NCBI GenBank assembly: GCA_003695455.1
Contig: RFJF01000650.1
Span: 1 to 6,896, forward strand
DNA length: 6,896 nt
Source of the DNA: Chloroflexota bacterium
Lineage (GTDB): Bacteria > Chloroflexota > Anaerolineae > 4572-78 > J111
Reading direction: 5' to 3'
Positions 5,871 to 6,896 of this stretch are shown in pieces. Each line of letters starts with the position of its first letter. Position 1 is the stretch's first letter. The notes beneath the pieces are model-generated. The model saw nothing but the letters and a program-made list of their open reading frames with translations, was not told where the DNA came from and ran no database searches. A program made the translations under genes and the position numbers.

Positions 5871-6188
5871 ATGCCTACCAAAGAAATTGCCGGAAAAACA
5901 ATAGAAGTTGATGCAGAAGGTTTTATGGCCAACCCCAACGACTGGAGCAAAGACATTGCCGAAGCTCTGGCCGAGGAAATTGGCATCGCCCCGCTTACAG
6001 AAGGTCACTGGAAAGTAATTGAGTTTTCACGCAATGACTTTTCTGCCACCGGCGAAGCGCCCACTCTGCGCCGCATCACCAAACAAGCCGGCGTACCCAC
6101 CAAAGAGCTGTACAAACTTTTCCCCAAAGGGCCGGCCAAAAAAGTGGCGTTGGTATCTGGCCTGGGCAAACCCACCGGTTGCATTTAA
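5871..6188 (+). CDS. DsrC/TusE-family sulfur carrier protein, single-cysteine type
   Basis: This 105-residue protein has the usual length and plan of DsrC: N-terminal KEIAGKTIEVDAEGF, GHWKVIEFSRNDF near 45-57, and the flexible C-terminal arm GPAKKVALVSGLGKPTGCI. The penultimate C104 (CysA) is present. The second cysteine of true DsrC, eleven residues earlier, is alanine (A93). C104 is the only cysteine, so no intramolecular disulfide or DsrAB-type trisulfide can form. In the family, single-cysteine members (TusE-like) carry a persulfide between sulfurtransferases. The neighbours (SQR, DsrE2-like) fit a role in taking SQR-derived sulfur; a tRNA-thiolation role would need TusBCD, not seen here. 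The ribosome site AAGGAGA (5857-5863) is strong. The 48-bp gap from the DUF1641 stop suggests the same transcript. Confidence 0.92.
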   Translation: MPTKEIAGKTIEVDAEGFMANPNDWSKDIAEALAEEIGIAPLTEGHWKVIEFSRNDFSATGEAPTLRRITKQAGVPTKELYKLFPKGPAKKVALVSGLGKPTGCI

Positions 6189-6235
6189 ACAATCGGGGCA
6201 GATGCAGAGTAGTAAATCAATCTATAAATAAAAAA

Positions 6236-6274
6236 GGAGTCGGGAGAGTAACAAAACTGCCAAATCCCGGCTCC
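6236..6274 (+). other. Intercistronic stem-loop between DsrC-like and DsrE2-like genes
   Basis: A 10-bp stem (ggagtcggga at 6236-6245 with tcccggctcc at 6265-6274, one G-U pair in RNA) closes a 19-nt loop. It ends 29 bp before the next ATG. No T-run directly follows, so it is not a clean terminator. It could protect or process the mRNA and set different levels of the two proteins. The 115-bp gap also contains an A/T-rich tract (ctataaataaaaaa, 6222-6235), which might hold a weak internal promoter. Confidence 0.6.
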
Positions 6275-6303
6275 CCAAATCAAAAATTTTACAGGAGACT
6301 AAA

Positions 6304-6774
6304 ATGAGCGAGAGCGGCAACCGCAAATTAGCGATTATCTGTTCAAAAGGTACGCTTGATATGGCCTACCCCGGGTTGGTACTGGCCAATGCCGCCCTGA
6401 TGGAAGGCATTGATGTCATGATGTTCTTCACATTCTGGGGGCTGGACATCGTCAACAAGAAAACTATGAACCACCTCAAAGCCACCCCGGTCGGCAATCC
6501 GGCAATGCACATGCCCAACATTGTTGGCGTTTTGCCCGGCATGACCGATATGGCCACCTCGATGATGCGCAAGGAAATTGAAAAACTCGATTTTCCGCCC
6601 ATTGACGAATTTCTGGAAATGATTCACGATGCCGGCGGCGAACTGTACAGCTGCCGCATGGCCATGGACATGATGAAACTGGAAAAAGAAGATTTGTCTG
6701 AGAACGTTGACGAAGTAATCGGTGCCATGGAATTTATGGAAAAGAGCGAAGGCGCACAGATTATTTTCATCTGA
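6304..6774 (+). CDS. DsrE2-like (DsrE/DsrF/DrsH family) sulfurtransferase
   Basis: This 156-residue protein matches the DrsE_2 type of DsrE fold: KLAIICSKGTLDMAYPGLVLA at the N-terminus, the characteristic FFTFWGLDIVNK (41-52), and the segment ELYSCRMAMDMM (113-124). C13 and C117 are the only cysteines; C117 is at the position of the family's sulfur-binding cysteine. DsrE-type proteins hold sulfur as a persulfide and pass it to DsrC/TusE or TusA carriers. The placement right after the DsrC-like gene supports such a pair. No clear membrane helix is seen, unlike some DsrE2 proteins. The ribosome site AGGAG (6293-6297) is 6 bp before the ATG. The 115-bp gap upstream with a stem-loop suggests separate tuning within the same operon. 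Confidence 0.9.
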   Translation: MSESGNRKLAIICSKGTLDMAYPGLVLANAALMEGIDVMMFFTFWGLDIVNKKTMNHLKATPVGNPAMHMPNIVGVLPGMTDMATSMMRKEIEKLDFPPIDEFLEMIHDAGGELYSCRMAMDMMKLEKEDLSENVDEVIGAMEFMEKSEGAQIIFI

Positions 6775-6816
6775 AATGCAGTACCCGGATTATCGAAAAT
6801 GCGTTTTCACCCGTTA

Positions 6817-6860
6817 CCACGTATTTTGGGTAGTGCGGTCGGTTAACCGCCAATGCGTGG
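6817..6860. other. Hairpin downstream of the DsrE2-like gene
   Basis: An outer stem (ccacgta 6817-6823 with tgcgtgg 6854-6860, one G-U pair) continues into ttgg (6826-6829) with ccaa (6850-6853). The apex holds a perfect 10-bp palindrome, cggttaaccg (6840-6849). It lies 42 bp after the stop codon. On the plus strand no T-run follows (an A-run is at 6886-6894), so it may be a 3' structural element, a Rho-independent-like signal for the opposite strand, or an operator for the next gene outside the window. Confidence 0.4.
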
Positions 6861-6896
6861 GCCAACAGAATTAGAAACAACCGTAAAAAAAAAGAC

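Noticed and set aside
5871..6188. True DsrC acting with DsrAB
   Set aside because: The second C-terminal cysteine is alanine (A93) and no dsrAB is seen in the window.

Overview
The window looks like chromosomal DNA from an anaerobic or facultative bacterium with a sulfur-based energy metabolism. The single-copy genes, the menaquinol-type cytochrome b, the PocR regulator and the many short degenerate intergenic repeats suggest Chloroflexota (Anaerolineae-like). That is an impression from gene style, not a proven assignment. No rRNA, tRNA, CRISPR array, transposase or integrase gene is visible.

Layout. Positions 1-192 hold a long imperfect palindrome. Positions 222-1610 (minus strand) encode a membrane-anchored multiheme c-type cytochrome with about nine heme-attachment motifs. 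Positions 1611-1768 are a spacer with a small hairpin and a 7-bp-periodic repeat tract. Positions 1769-2845 (minus) encode a cytochrome b of the b6/subunit-IV type. Positions 2846-3097 are a divergent control region with a 60-bp imperfect palindrome, two Crp/Fnr-like dyads and several 9-bp direct repeats. From 3098 a plus-strand operon runs: an excisionase-type HTH/PocR-domain regulator, a sulfide:quinone oxidoreductase (sqr), a DUF1641 protein, a DsrC/TusE-like sulfur carrier and a DsrE2-like sulfurtransferase. The last 120 bp carry a hairpin and the start of an intergenic region.

How the genes may work together (inference). SQR would oxidise sulfide at the cytoplasmic membrane face and pass electrons to quinone. 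The sulfane sulfur could go to the DsrE2-like and DsrC-like proteins as protein persulfides. DUF1641 may support SQR, since it directly follows it. The divergent cytochrome b plus multiheme cytochrome c would re-oxidise the quinol and send electrons to the cell exterior or to periplasmic acceptors. The shared regulatory region and the PocR-type regulator would tie both halves to one signal. The DsrC-like protein lacks the second redox cysteine of true DsrC, so it is more likely a persulfide carrier than a DsrAB partner. No Rieske protein, DsrAB, Hdr, TusA or rhodanese is seen in the window.
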